Positions 23,951-31,890 of a stretch of 34,308 nucleotides of DNA are shown here, in pieces. Where the stretch lies: contig JAKEIC010000297.1 in the NCBI GenBank assembly GCA_022614695.1, positions 1-34,308 on the forward strand, written 5' to 3'. Position 1 is the first letter of the stretch, and each line of letters begins with the position of its first letter. This stretch comes from Planctomycetales bacterium (GTDB lineage: Bacteria > Planctomycetota > JAKEIC01). The notes below the pieces were generated by a model. The model made no database searches. It saw only the letters and a program-made list of their open reading frames with translations, and was not told the DNA's origin. Position numbers and translations under genes: made by a program.

Positions 23951-25777
23951 GTGACGACGCCGGCTTCCCCCCTCCGCGAAGCGCTGAGCCGTCTCTTCGG
24001 CCACCCCGACTTCCGGCCCGGGCAGGCCGAGATCGTGGAGGCGGTGGCGGCCGGCCGCGACGCGCTCGTCGTCCACCCGACCGGGGCGGGGAAGTCCGTC
24101 TGCTACCAGCTCCCGGCGGCGGTCGCGCCGCCCGAGCGGGGCATCGCCCTCGTCGTCTCCCCGCTCATCGCGCTCATGCAGGACCAGGTGGACGCGCTGC
24201 GCCGCCGCGCGATCCCGGCGGCGTTCGTGAACTCCGCCCTCTCCCCCGAGGAGCAGCGCGACGTCCTCGACCGCGTCCGGGCCCGCGCCATCCGGCTCCT
24301 CTACGTCGCGCCCGAGCGGCTCCGCTCGGAGGGGCTCCTCGCCGCCCTCGCCGGCGCCCGATGCTGGCTCCTCGCCTGCGACGAGGCCCACTGCATCAGC
24401 CAGTGGGGGCACGACTTCCGGCCCGACTACGCGCGCATCGGCGAGTTCCTGGACGCCCTCCCCGCGCGGCCCGCGGTCTGCGCGCTCACGGCCACCGCGA
24501 CCGAGCGGGTCCGGAAAGAGGTCGCCGAGGTCCTGCGGCTCCACGAGCCGCTCGAGAGCCTCCGCGGGATCCACCGGCCGAACCTCCGGCTCGTGGTCCG
24601 CCGCGACGTGAAGCCGTCCGCGCGCCTCGGCGAGATCGTCCGGATGCTCCAGTGGGCAAGAGGGGGCGCCTCGGTCGTGTACGCCGGGACGCGCCGGCGC
24701 ACCGACGAGATGGCCGAGGAGCTCGCCGCGAGGGGCTTCGGCGCGGTCGCCTACCACGCGGGGATCCCGACGGCCGAGCGGGCGCTCCGCCAGGACGCGT
24801 TCGCCGCCGGGCGCGCGCCCGTCGTCGTCGCCACGAACGCGTTCGGGATGGGCGTGGACAAGGCCGATATCCGGGCGGTGGTGCACTGGAGGCTGCCGGA
24901 GAGCCTCGAGGCCTACACGCAGGAGGTGGGGCGCGCCGGGCGCGACGGGAAGCCCTCGATCTGCCTCGGCTACCTCGGCGCGGGGGACGAGTCGCAGCTC
25001 GGGTTCCTCGTCCGCGGGCAGAACCCGTTCCCCTCCGTCGTCGAGCGGGAGTATCGGGAGCTGCGCGCGGCCGCGCGGGCCGCGGGCGACGGCGGCTACG
25101 CGCCCGACCCGCGGGAGGGGCTCCCCCGCAGTCGGGCGGCGGAGAAGGAGATCCTGCTGAACTACCTCGTCCGATTCGGAGCGATCGAGCGCGCGCGGGA
25201 CGGCTCGGTGCGCCCGATCGAGGACTGGCCGGGGCTGTCCTCCGACGATCGGCGCTGGATGGACCGGAAGCGCGAGGGAGACCTCGGCCGCCTCGCGCGA
25301 GTCGTCGCCTTCGCCGACGGCGGCCGGTGCCGGATGCGCGTGCTCGAGGACTACTTCGACTTGCGGGACCTCGAGGGAGACTGCGGCCACTGCGACGTGT
25401 GCCGGCCGGTCGCGGAGCGCGCGGCGGCGGAGCCGGAGGAGGCGGAGCCCGGGTCGGGGAAGCGCCGGAAGCCCCGCGACCGGGCGGCCCGCGAGGAGGC
25501 CCGCGCCGCCGCCGCGGCTCTCGATCCGGGAAGCGCGGCGCTCCTCGAGAGGCTCCGCGAGTGGCGGAAGCGGCGCGCCGCCGGGAAGCCGGCGTACACG
25601 GTCCTCCACGACAGGACCCTCGCCGACCTCGTGCGGCTCCGGCCCCGCACCGCGGGCGATCTCCGCGAGGTCCACGGGATCGGGCCGGCGAGGCTCGAGA
25701 AGTACGGCGAGGAGCTTCTCCGTCTCGTCGCGGAGGCCGCCGACAGTCCCGCCCCGCCTCCCCGGCCGGGGTGGTAG
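23951..25777 (+). CDS. recQ: ATP-dependent DNA helicase RecQ
   Basis: RecQ is a 3'-5' DNA helicase used in recombination and stalled-fork repair. The 608-residue protein has motif 0 [12 protein letters not shown], Walker A HPTGAGKS at 42-49, and the DEAH box at 144-147 followed by [25 protein letters not shown] and the second RecA domain, with [15 protein letters not shown] and [13 protein letters not shown], come next. The zinc-binding segment has Cys residues in [10 protein letters not shown] and CGHCDVC. A Lys/Arg/Glu-rich linker then leads to a C-terminal HRDC domain (about 525-600, [18 protein letters not shown]). The start is GTG at 23951, although the frame is open further upstream; it gives the standard N-terminus. 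It converges with a crotonase gene, leaving two bases between stops. Confidence 0.95.
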   Translation: MTTPASPLREALSRLFGHPDFRPGQAEIVEAVAAGRDALVVHPTGAGKSVCYQLPAAVAPPERGIALVVSPLIALMQDQVDALRRRAIPAAFVNSALSPEEQRDVLDRVRARAIRLLYVAPERLRSEGLLAALAGARCWLLACDEAHCISQWGHDFRPDYARIGEFLDALPARPAVCALTATATERVRKEVAEVLRLHEPLESLRGIHRPNLRLVVRRDVKPSARLGEIVRMLQWARGGASVVYAGTRRRTDEMAEELAARGFGAVAYHAGIPTAERALRQDAFAAGRAPVVVATNAFGMGVDKADIRAVVHWRLPESLEAYTQEVGRAGRDGKPSICLGYLGAGDESQLGFLVRGQNPFPSVVEREYRELRAAARAAGDGGYAPDPREGLPRSRAAEKEILLNYLVRFGAIERARDGSVRPIEDWPGLSSDDRRWMDRKREGDLGRLARVVAFADGGRCRMRVLEDYFDLRDLEGDCGHCDVCRPVAERAAAEPEEAEPGSGKRRKPRDRAAREEARAAAAALDPGSAALLERLREWRKRRAAGKPAYTVLHDRTLADLVRLRPRTAGDLREVHGIGPARLEKYGEELLRLVAEAADSPAPPPRPGW

Positions 25778-25779
25778 GG

Positions 25780-26544
25780 TTATCGCCCCTCCCACCTCGG
25801 CGCGCGCTTCTCGAGGAACGCGCGCAGACCCTCCTGCATGTCGGCAAGCGGCACGAGACGCTCGCGGTAGACGCGCTCCGTGGCGTCGAGCGCCTCGAGG
25901 ACGGGGCGCTTCGTCGCCGCGACCGCGGCGCGCGCGGCGCGGAGGACGGCCGGGCTCCGGGTGCAGAACTCGGCGACGAAGGCGTCCACGGCCGCATCGA
26001 GCTTCTTGGCGGGCACCACGTCGCAGACGAGCCCCATCGCCTTGCCCTCGGCCGCCTTCACGCGGCGGCCCGAGAGGACCATATCCGTCGCGCGGGAAGC
26101 CCCGACGAGCGAGGGGAGGATCGCCGCCGCGGCGGGCGGGAAGCAGCCGATCCCGATCTCGGGCTGCCCGAACTCGGCGGTGTCGTCCGCCACGATCAGG
26201 TCGCACGCCGCCGCCAGCTCGCAGCCGCCCCCGAGCGCGAGCCCGCGCACCACGGCGATCGAGACCCGGTCCCACGAGAGGAGGCGCCGGAGGACCGCGT
26301 GGAACGAGCCGAGCATCTCCCCAACCCTCTCCGGGACGTGGTCCGCCACGTCCACGCCCGCGCTGAAGGCCTTCGGGAGGTCGGACCGGAGGACCACGAT
26401 CGCCACGCCCGGGTCCTCCGCGGCCCGTCCGAGCGCCGCGTCGAGCGCGCGCAGGGTCGGGATGTCGAGGACGTTCAGGGGCGGCCGCGCGAGAGTCACC
26501 CGCGCGAGAGCGCCAGAAGAGTCGTACCGGACGGCCTCGGTCAT
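25780..26544 (-). CDS. Enoyl-CoA hydratase/isomerase family protein (crotonase 1)
   Basis: This 254-residue crotonase-fold protein probably hydrates or isomerises an acyl-CoA. The oxyanion-forming segments are FSAGVDVADHVP (residues about 60-71) and RGLALGGGCELAAACDLIVA. The two glutamates usually required for hydratase activity are present, one in GGGCELA and one in FGQPEIGIG. The N-terminal LARPPLNVLDIPTLRALD resembles cyclohexadienoyl-CoA hydratase-like members, but that is a guess. The region after QPEIGIG (CFPPAAAAILPSLVG) differs from the usual PGxGGTQRL, so substrate specificity should differ from crotonase 2. Its ATG overlaps the stop of crotonase 2 as ATGA. It is last in a three-gene operon with a rhodanese. 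Confidence 0.9.
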   Translation of the reverse strand: MTEAVRYDSSGALARVTLARPPLNVLDIPTLRALDAALGRAAEDPGVAIVVLRSDLPKAFSAGVDVADHVPERVGEMLGSFHAVLRRLLSWDRVSIAVVRGLALGGGCELAAACDLIVADDTAEFGQPEIGIGCFPPAAAAILPSLVGASRATDMVLSGRRVKAAEGKAMGLVCDVVPAKKLDAAVDAFVAEFCTRSPAVLRAARAAVAATKRPVLEALDATERVYRERLVPLADMQEGLRAFLEKRAPRWEGR

Positions 26545-27326
26545 CTCCCCGTGAACTTCGGCGGACGCTTCTCGACGTAGGCCGCGAGGCCCTCCGCCGC
26601 GTCGGCGGCCTGGAAGAGGAGCTGCTGCAGCTCCCGCTCGAGGGCGAGGCCGTCGCCGAGGCTCATCTCGGCGCCGGACTGGACGGCGCGCTTGATGCGG
26701 CCGACGGCGCCGGCCGCCTTGGCGGGCGGGACGAACTGGCGGGCGTATTCGAGGACCTTCACGAGGAAGTTCTCCCCCTCGAAGACCTGGTTCACGATCC
26801 CGAGCTGCCGCGCCTCCTCCGCCTCCATCGTCCTCGCGGTCGCCATCAGCTCGATCGCGCGCGACTTGCCCACGGTCCTCGCGAGCCTCTGGGTCCCGCC
26901 AGTCCCGGGGAGGACCCCGAGGGTCACCTCGGGGAGCCCGATCTTCCCGCCGCCCTTCCTCGCGATCCGGAGGTCGCAGGCGAGCGCCACCTCGAGGCCG
27001 CCGCCCACGCAGTGGCCGTTCAGCGCGGCGATGGCGAGCTTCGGCGTCTGCTCGAGGCGGCAGAGGGTCTCGTTCGCGTGGAGGCAGAAGGCGTACTTGA
27101 AGGCCGGGGTCACCTTCGAGAGCATGCCGATGTTCGCCCCGGCGCAGAAGAACTTCTCCCCCGCGCCCGTCACGACGGCGACGTGGGCCTCCTCGTCCAT
27201 CCGGAACTTGAGGATCGCGTCGTCGAGCTGCCGCATCATCTCGTAGCTGTAGGTGTTCGCCGGCGGGTCGCAGAGGGTGATGACGGCCACCCCCCCCTCG
27301 ACCCGGTACTGGACGAGTTCGCTCAC
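26541..27326 (-). CDS. Enoyl-CoA hydratase/isomerase family protein (crotonase 2)
   Basis: This 261-residue crotonase has classical sequence: CDPPANTYSYEMMRQLDD at the N-terminus, FFCAGANIGMLSK for the first oxyanion strand, and LNGHCVGGGLEVALACD with the first catalytic Glu. IGLPEVTLGVLPGTGGTQRL carries the second. The C-terminal helices end KRPPKFTGR. The GTG start at 27326 overlaps the rhodanese stop as GTGA, and its own stop overlaps crotonase 1 as ATGA, so the three genes are translated together. Having both glutamates supports hydratase activity, whereas acyl chain preference cannot be read. ANTYSYEMM in place of the common LNALN suggests a subfamily of its own. Confidence 0.92.
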   Translation of the reverse strand: MSELVQYRVEGGVAVITLCDPPANTYSYEMMRQLDDAILKFRMDEEAHVAVVTGAGEKFFCAGANIGMLSKVTPAFKYAFCLHANETLCRLEQTPKLAIAALNGHCVGGGLEVALACDLRIARKGGGKIGLPEVTLGVLPGTGGTQRLARTVGKSRAIELMATARTMEAEEARQLGIVNQVFEGENFLVKVLEYARQFVPPAKAAGAVGRIKRAVQSGAEMSLGDGLALERELQQLLFQAADAAEGLAAYVEKRPPKFTGR

Positions 27327-27724
27327 CGCTTCCTCCCTCGGGTCTTCCCCTTCTCGAGCGGGTAGCCCGCCTCGCGCCAGGCGCGGATCCCGCCGGCCAT
27401 CGAGGCGACGCGGCGGTAGCCCATCCTCTGGAGGACCTCCGCCGCCAGCGCCGAGCGGAAGCCTCCCCCGCAGTAGAGGACGATGTCGGCGTCCTTCGCC
27501 GGGATCGTCGTCTCGACGTCGCGCTCGAGGACCCCGCGCCCGAGGTGGCTCGCGCCCCGGCACCGGTCCTCGTCCCACTCCGAGTCCTCGCGCACGTCCA
27601 CGAAGTGGAACGTCTCCCCCCGGTCGAGCCGCGCCTTCACGTCGGCGATCCCCACCTCGCGGACCCGCGCGCGGGCCTCGTCGGCGAGCTTGAGGAAGCC
27701 GGGGCTGTGCGCCTTGTGAACCAC
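27323..27724 (-). CDS. Rhodanese-like domain protein
   Basis: This is a 133-residue single-domain rhodanese. The family landmarks are FVDVREDSEWDEDR (residues about 40-53), GASHLGRGVLERDV, and the active loop VLYCGGGFRSALAA, in which the catalytic cysteine would carry a persulfide. MGYRRVASMAGGIRAWREAGYPLE closes the domain, and a basic tail KTRGRKR follows. The active loop is of the CGGGFRS kind, which suits sulfur transfer. The start is GTG at 27724, with an N-terminal extension of about 20 residues before the domain. It is the first gene of an operon with two crotonases, which hints at handling a thiol or CoA thioester intermediate, but that is speculation. Confidence 0.92.
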   Translation of the reverse strand: MVHKAHSPGFLKLADEARARVREVGIADVKARLDRGETFHFVDVREDSEWDEDRCRGASHLGRGVLERDVETTIPAKDADIVLYCGGGFRSALAAEVLQRMGYRRVASMAGGIRAWREAGYPLEKGKTRGRKR

Positions 27725-27754
27725 GGCAGCATCCTAGCCGGGGCCGGTCGGCGT

Positions 27755-27760
27755 TAGAAT
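27755..27760 (+). promoter_or_regulatory. Possible -10 box for the methyltransferase gene
   Basis: TAGAAT differs from consensus TATAAT at one position and would start a transcript about 23 bases before the methyltransferase ATG. A GGGGGAGGGGG ribosome site lies between. No clear -35 is present. Confidence 0.4.
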
Positions 27761-27789
27761 GCCGCGCCCCGCACGGGGGAGGGGGTCCG

Positions 27790-28614
27790 ATGATCGAACC
27801 GAACCAGGTGGCGGTCGTGGAGATTCACAACCAGAAGGCCGCGGCCATGTGGGGCCGCGCCGGGCGCGACTACGAGCGGATCAGCGAGACGATCGCCGAC
27901 TCGATCGAGCACTGTGTCACGCGCCTCGGGCCCCGGACCGGGGAGAGGATCCTCGACGTCGCCACCGGGACCGGCTGGACCGCGCGGCGGGTGGCTGTCC
28001 GCGGCGCGAAGGTCGTGGGGGTGGACATCGGCTCGGAGCTCATCGAGGCCGCGACGGCGATCGCCTCCGAGGAGGATCTTCCGATCGAGTTCCGGGTGGG
28101 GGACGCCGAGAAGCTCCCCTTCAAGGAGGGCGAGTTCGACGCCGCCGTCTCGACCTGCGGGGTCATGTTCGCGACCAAGCCCGAGGCGGCCGCCGCGGAG
28201 CTCGGGCGCGTGGTCCGCAAGGGGGGGCGCGTCGCGATCACGGCCTGGGTCCCGGGCTCCGCCGTCGCGGGGATCTTCCAGATCGTGAGGGGATACCTCC
28301 CGCCCCCCCCGGCGCCTCCGGCGCCCTCGCCGTTCGAGTGGGGCCGGCCGGAACGGGTCCGGGAGCTGCTGGGGAGGACCTTCGACCTCCGCTTCGAGAC
28401 TGGGACCTCCTGGCACCGCGACGCGAGCGGGGAGGCGGCGTGGGAGCTGTTCGTGCACGCGTACGGGCCGACGAAGACGCTCGCGGCGGGCCTCGAACCG
28501 GCCCGGCGCGAGGCGTTCCACAAGGAGTTCGTCGCGTTCCACGAGAAGCACAGGAACGACCTCGGGATCGCGGTCCCGCGCGAGTATCTCCTCACGGTGG
28601 GCGTGCGGAAGTAG
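27790..28614 (+). CDS. Class I SAM-dependent methyltransferase (UbiE/COQ5-like)
   Basis: This is a 274-residue methyltransferase with a Rossmann-like fold. Motif I is ILDVATGTGWTARRVA (about residues 54-69), and motif II ends in GVDIGSELI, where the acidic residue would contact the SAM ribose. FRVGDAEKLPFKEGEFDAAV follows in the place of motif III, then GRVVRKGGRVAITAWVPGS, typical of the Methyltransf_11/UbiE group. A Pro-rich run, YLPPPPPPAPPAPSP-like, interrupts the C-terminal half, near residue 175. The N-terminal HNQKAAAMWGRAGRDYERIS is common in this group. It has a strong purine-rich ribosome site. The acceptor substrate cannot be told. A DUF167 gene begins 14 bases downstream. Confidence 0.9.
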   Translation: MIEPNQVAVVEIHNQKAAAMWGRAGRDYERISETIADSIEHCVTRLGPRTGERILDVATGTGWTARRVAVRGAKVVGVDIGSELIEAATAIASEEDLPIEFRVGDAEKLPFKEGEFDAAVSTCGVMFATKPEAAAAELGRVVRKGGRVAITAWVPGSAVAGIFQIVRGYLPPPPAPPAPSPFEWGRPERVRELLGRTFDLRFETGTSWHRDASGEAAWELFVHAYGPTKTLAAGLEPARREAFHKEFVAFHEKHRNDLGIAVPREYLLTVGVRK

Positions 28615-28628
28615 CCGGTCGGACTCGC

Positions 28629-28895
28629 GTGCGCCTCGAAGTCAAGGTCGTCCCCGGCGCCTCGCGGGACGAGGTCGCCGGGTGGCTCGGAGCGGCCCTC
28701 AAGGTCCGCGTGACGGCGCCTCCCGAGCGGGGGAAGGCGAACGCGGCCGTCGAGGAACTGCTCGCCGACGCGCTCGGCCTCCCTCGCCGCTCGGTGCGGG
28801 TCGTGGCCGGGCACGGTACGCCGCGCAAGGCGGTCGAGGTCGCGGGCTTGGACGCGGCGGAGGTCGCGCGCCGCCTGGGGCCGCGCGCGGAATAG
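28629..28895 (+). CDS. DUF167 (YggU-type) family protein
   Basis: This small protein of 88 residues fits the DUF167 family in length and pattern. LEVKVVPGASRDEVAGW stands at the N-terminus, followed by LKVRVTAPPERGKANAAVEE, the family hallmark. LLADALGLPRRSVRVVAGH then GTPRKAVEV complete the fold. The biochemical role of the family is not established. GTG at 28629 is chosen because it starts directly at the conserved domain; the same frame is open upstream across the methyltransferase gene. It probably shares a transcript with the methyltransferase. Confidence 0.9.
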   Translation: MRLEVKVVPGASRDEVAGWLGAALKVRVTAPPERGKANAAVEELLADALGLPRRSVRVVAGHGTPRKAVEVAGLDAAEVARRLGPRAE

Positions 28896-29021
28896 TCCCC
28901 GGTCCGGGCGGTCGAGCGTCGCGGCGCACCTCCCCCCCCCGCTTCCCCTCGGGCCAGGCGCGGGGGCACGCCGCTTGCGCTCCGGCCCGCCAGGTCCGAT
29001 CGTCACTATGGGAGGTCCGGG

Positions 29022-29663
29022 ATGGCCGTCCCCCAGGAGTCCGGGAGCGAGATGCTCGCCGCGTTCGTGGAGCAGTTCACGGGCGTGCCGCGCGAGGAGT
29101 TCCTCCGGCTCTGTCCCCACCCGTTCCTGCTGATGGAGGCGGCGCCGGCGCCCGGGGTCCCGGAGGCGGGGCTCCAGACGACGCGCTCCGACTACCTCGA
29201 GTCCGCGGTGAGCCTCGCCCCCTCGGCGCGGGTCGCGCCGGCCGCGCCCGCGCGCGAGCTCCTCGTTCCCGTGACCCCCCGGGTCCGCGGGCCGGCCCTG
29301 CCCCGGGTCTCCGTGGGGCGGACCCGGGCGAACGACATCGTGCTCGCGTTCGAGCAGGTCTCGAAGCTCCACGCGTTCCTCGTCCCGCCCCCGGCCCCGG
29401 GGCGATGCTGGTCGGTCGCCGACGCCGGCTCGACCAACGGCACGCACGTGAACGGGCTCCGTCTCGGCAAGGGAGAGGGGGTCGAGCTCGTCCCCGGCGA
29501 CGTCGTGGACTTCGGGGGAGGTCTCCCCTTCGGCTTCTTCACCCCGGAGGCGCTCCACCCCTACCTGCCCGTCCTGGCGCGGAGGCTCCGGGCCCGGGCG
29601 AGCGAGGAGGCGGCCAAGGCCCGGCTGCCGCGGCTGAACGAGGGGACGTCGCGGGTCGACTAG
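29022..29663 (+). CDS. FHA domain protein
   Basis: This 213-residue protein carries a forkhead-associated domain, which binds phosphothreonine peptides. In the FHA part (about 92-165), VSVGRTRANDIVLAFEQVSK provides the G-R and conserved Ser/Lys region. HAFLVPP replaces the usual S-R-x-H run, with the His kept. ADAGSTNGTHVNG is the typical S-T-N-G-T loop. The N-terminal 85 residues are helical and then Ala/Pro rich. A GGAGG site lies six bases before ATG 29022. A kinase remnant lies about 4 kb away on the other strand, so a phospho-signalling partner is probably elsewhere. The last two sense codons plus context contain the only GTCGAC hexamer in the window (29655-29660). Confidence 0.9.
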   Translation: MAVPQESGSEMLAAFVEQFTGVPREEFLRLCPHPFLLMEAAPAPGVPEAGLQTTRSDYLESAVSLAPSARVAPAAPARELLVPVTPRVRGPALPRVSVGRTRANDIVLAFEQVSKLHAFLVPPPAPGRCWSVADAGSTNGTHVNGLRLGKGEGVELVPGDVVDFGGGLPFGFFTPEALHPYLPVLARRLRARASEEAAKARLPRLNEGTSRVD

Positions 29664-29728
29664 GCGGAGCGGCTAGGGTCCCTCGGGATCGCAGGCTCGG
29701 GCTCCGTGGGCGCCGCGGGCCGGCTCTC

Positions 29729-30538
29729 CTACCCCCGCGCCTCCCGCCAGCGCTCGCGGAGCGCCTCTCGCGCGCGCTCCGAGAGCCCGAGCCGCGGGAG
29801 GTCCCGCTCGAAGTCGGCAGGCTCGCCCGATCCGGCGAGATAGCAATTCAGGCGAGCGGCCGCCGTGGACTCCCGGAACGCGGCCGGATCGGGGTAGTAG
29901 GTGGAGATCTCGCGGAAGAGGTCGCGGGCGCCGCGCAGCCCGTACTTCTGGTGGTAGTCCTCGGCCACGGTGAACCCGCGGAAGGGGAGGATCTCGGTCT
30001 CCACCTTCTCGCCGCGCTCGCGGGCGATCCGCGCCGCGCTTTCCTCGGCCAACTTCCTCTGCCCCTCGTCGTGCCAGAAGATCGCCGACATGTACTGCCG
30101 GCTCCACGACCGGGCGCAGGGGTTGTGGGTGGACCAGAAGACCCCGAGCAGCTCGGCGTAGCTCGTCTTCGAGAGGTCGAACTCGATCTGGATCGTCTCG
30201 GCGTGGTCGCCGATGCTCCGGTAGGTCGGGTTCCGCGTCGTCCCGCCCGCGTAGCCGACGCGGGTCCGAACGACCCCGGGCATGCTCCCGAACTGGGAGT
30301 CGGGGGTCCAGAATCAGCCCATCGCGAAGGTGGCCGTCTCGACGCGGGCGGGGACCTCGGAGTCCACCGGGGGCAAATTCGTCCGGGGCGGGGCCGCGGT
30401 CGTGGGAGCCATGTTCGTCACCCCTTCCTTGTGGTCGAGGCCGGCGCGGGCCTCGGTCGTGGGAGGCCGGCTGCACGCGAGCCCATAGGCAGCGGCCAGC
30501 AGCCCGAGCCTCGCCGCCAGGATCTCCGTCCGCCGCAT
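29729..30538 (-). CDS. msrA: Selenocysteine-containing peptide-methionine (S)-S-oxide reductase
   Basis: MsrA reduces methionine-S-sulfoxide in proteins. Read through an in-frame TGA at 30314-30316, the gene encodes 269 residues. The TGA (codon 75) falls exactly at the catalytic position: ETATFAMG, then Sec, then FWTPDSQFG, where other MsrA proteins have G-C-F-W. Family sequence continues without a frame change: VGYAGGTTRNPTYRS, HAETIQIEFDL, MSAIFWHDEGQRKLAEES and EDYHQKYGLRGARD. A SECIS-like hairpin follows the TGA. ATG at 30538 has GGGGAGG four bases upstream and gives a hydrophobic N-terminus, RRTEILAARLGLLAAAYGLAC. This would be a signal or lipoprotein-like peptide, although the lipobox is imperfect. 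An internal ATG at codon 44 or so is an alternative. Automatic annotation would split this gene or start it at 30283. A nonsense mutation is the competing explanation. Confidence 0.85.
30272..30308 (-). promoter_or_regulatory. Bacterial SECIS-like hairpin after the msrA UGA
   Basis: In the mRNA sense, GACCCC (30308-30303) pairs with GGGGUC (30277-30272). Inside it, CUCCC (30299-30295) pairs with GGGAG (30289-30285) around the loop AGUUC (30294-30290). The loop has G in its second position, 21 bases after the UGA. As I recall the bacterial SECIS model, the loop should carry an early G and lie 16-37 bases after the UGA, so this hairpin fits. Confidence 0.75.
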
Positions 30539-30557
30539 CCGCCCTCCCCGACCGGGA

Positions 30558-30563
30558 TCATAG
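30558..30563 (-). promoter_or_regulatory. Possible -10 box for msrA
   Basis: TATGAT, one mismatch from consensus, would start a short transcript about 13 bases before the msrA ATG, just including its GGGGAGG site. No convincing -35 lies upstream. The 75-base gap after the marC-like gene is the largest within this gene run, which suits an independent promoter. Confidence 0.4.
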
Positions 30564-30613
30564 CCGCCGGGAGCCCCGGTCTCCGAATCCTGCATGTCGG
30601 GCAGGCCCCCCGG

Positions 30614-31249
30614 TCATGCGGCGGTCCAGAACGCCTTCGCCCCCGCCAGGATGAACTGCGCCCCGATCCCGGCGAGGAGGAGACCCATGACGCGGGTGAC
30701 GATCTTGAGCCCGATCTGACCGAGGAGCTTCAGGAGGAATCCCGCATTCGCGAGGAGGACCCAGGTGAGCACCGACGTGAGCGCGATCGCCGCGGCGAGG
30801 GCATAGACGTGGCCCATCGTGGTCGCGCGGCCGGCGAGCAGCGTGACGGTCGAGATGGCCCCGGGCCCCGCGAGCAGCGGGATCCCGAGCGGGGTCACGC
30901 TCACGTCGGGCTTCTCCGTCCCCTCGCGCTCCTCTTCGGGCGAGCGGCGCGTCCCGCTCGCCTGGCCGCGTAGCATGTCGAGGGCGATCACGAGGAGGAG
31001 GATCCCGCCCGCCACCTGGAAGGCGGACGCGGAGATCCCGAAGAACTGGAAGATCCGGTTCCCCGCGAGGGCGAAGACGAGCAGCAGCCCGCCGCACACG
31101 CCGGCCGCGACGCGCGCCTGGCGGCGCCGGGCCGCGTCCGAGTCGTTCGGGGTCATGGCGAGGAAAATCGGGGCCGCCGCGAACGGGTCCACGATCGAGA
31201 AGAGTGTGGCGAAGGCGGTGACGCCGAAGGTGATGGCATCGGAGGGCAT
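30614..31249 (-). CDS. MarC family integral membrane protein
   Basis: This is a 211-residue polytopic protein of the MarC/YchE/YhgN family, whose function is unsettled; the older link with multiple antibiotic resistance was not upheld. About six hydrophobic segments can be seen. The first contains FATLFSIVDPFAAAPIFLAM, with the family's VDP motif. Others are GVCGGLLLVFALAG, GISASAFQVAGGILLLVIAL and GIPLLAGPGAISTVTLL, in which the PLLAGPG repeat is characteristic. The remaining ones are ALAAAIALTSVLTWVLLA and GLLLAGIGAQFILAG. A charged cytoplasmic loop RRSPEEEREGTEKPD lies in the middle. ATG at 31249 is the natural family start; the frame is open upstream across the miaE-like gene. It follows that gene by 11 bases. 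Confidence 0.93.
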   Translation of the reverse strand: MPSDAITFGVTAFATLFSIVDPFAAAPIFLAMTPNDSDAARRRQARVAAGVCGGLLLVFALAGNRIFQFFGISASAFQVAGGILLLVIALDMLRGQASGTRRSPEEEREGTEKPDVSVTPLGIPLLAGPGAISTVTLLAGRATTMGHVYALAAAIALTSVLTWVLLANAGFLLKLLGQIGLKIVTRVMGLLLAGIGAQFILAGAKAFWTAA

Positions 31250-31260
31250 CTCCCCGGATC

Positions 31261-31890
31261 CTAGTGGATCCGCGGCCGGAGCGGGAGCGACGCCACGATC
31301 TCCCCCTCGGCCCCGGCGAGGCGGACGAGCCGCCGGGCGACGCGCGCCTTCCCCGCCGCGCCGGCGGCGAGATCGCGGAAGGTCTCCCAGTGGCGCGACT
31401 CGGCCGACGACAGTCGGCGGTAGAAGCCGGCGAGGCCGCGGGGACCGGGCACCTTCGCGCCGTCCTCGAGCGCCCCGGCGAGGAGCCGGAACCTCTCGCA
31501 CGAGCGCGCCTCGATGAAGGCGCACGCGAGCAGGAGATCCCCGGCCGACCCGAGCCCGTCCCGGAGCGTGCACGAGAGCCGGCGGATCCGCCCGGCGTAG
31601 GCGTCGGGGGGAGGGGGCCCGAGCGTCCCGCCGCGCTCCTCGAGCAGGTCGAGCACCTGGCGGAAGTGGCGCATCTCCTCGTGGGCGAGGGCCGTCATCG
31701 CTCTCGGGAGCCCGGGCACCTCGGGGTGGCGCGCGACGAGCGCCATCGCCGAGGACGCCGCCTTCTGCTCGCAGTGGGCGTGGTCGGAGAGCAGCGCGGG
31801 GAGGTCCCCCAGCGCGACCGCGGCCCATCCCGGATCGGTGGGCCTCGTGAGCGGGAGCCCCTCCAGCGGTTCGGCACTCGCGCCGGTCAC
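31261..31890 (-). CDS. miaE: MiaE-like tRNA-(ms2io6A)-hydroxylase
   Basis: MiaE is a ferritin-like diiron oxygenase that hydroxylates the isopentenyl group of ms2i6A37 in tRNA. The 209-residue protein has carboxylate and histidine ligands in the expected order. Glu41 is in HAHCEQKAASSAM, Glu71 and His74 are in ALAHEEMRHFRQVLDLL, Glu127 is in ACAFIEARSCERFRLL, and Glu164 and His167 are in SSAESRHWETF. The QKAA and EARSCERF segments are what distinguish MiaE from other ferritin-like proteins. The GTG start at 31890 overlaps the kinase-remnant stop as GTGA. The family was first described in gammaproteobacteria, so its occurrence here is of note. No miaA or miaB is in the window. Function is inferred from ligand pattern only. 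Confidence 0.85.
   Translation of the reverse strand: MTGASAEPLEGLPLTRPTDPGWAAVALGDLPALLSDHAHCEQKAASSAMALVARHPEVPGLPRAMTALAHEEMRHFRQVLDLLEERGGTLGPPPPDAYAGRIRRLSCTLRDGLGSAGDLLLACAFIEARSCERFRLLAGALEDGAKVPGPRGLAGFYRRLSSAESRHWETFRDLAAGAAGKARVARRLVRLAGAEGEIVASLPLRPRIH

Noticed and set aside
27725-29021. Candidate mobile element or attachment site around the small genes
   Set aside because: I found no integrase, transposase, terminal inverted repeats or tRNA gene. Composition is uniform.
30314-30316. TGA in msrA as a simple nonsense mutation making a pseudogene
   Set aside because: It falls exactly on the catalytic codon, both flanks stay in one frame with conserved family motifs, and a SECIS-like hairpin follows. 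Sequencing error cannot be excluded without reads.
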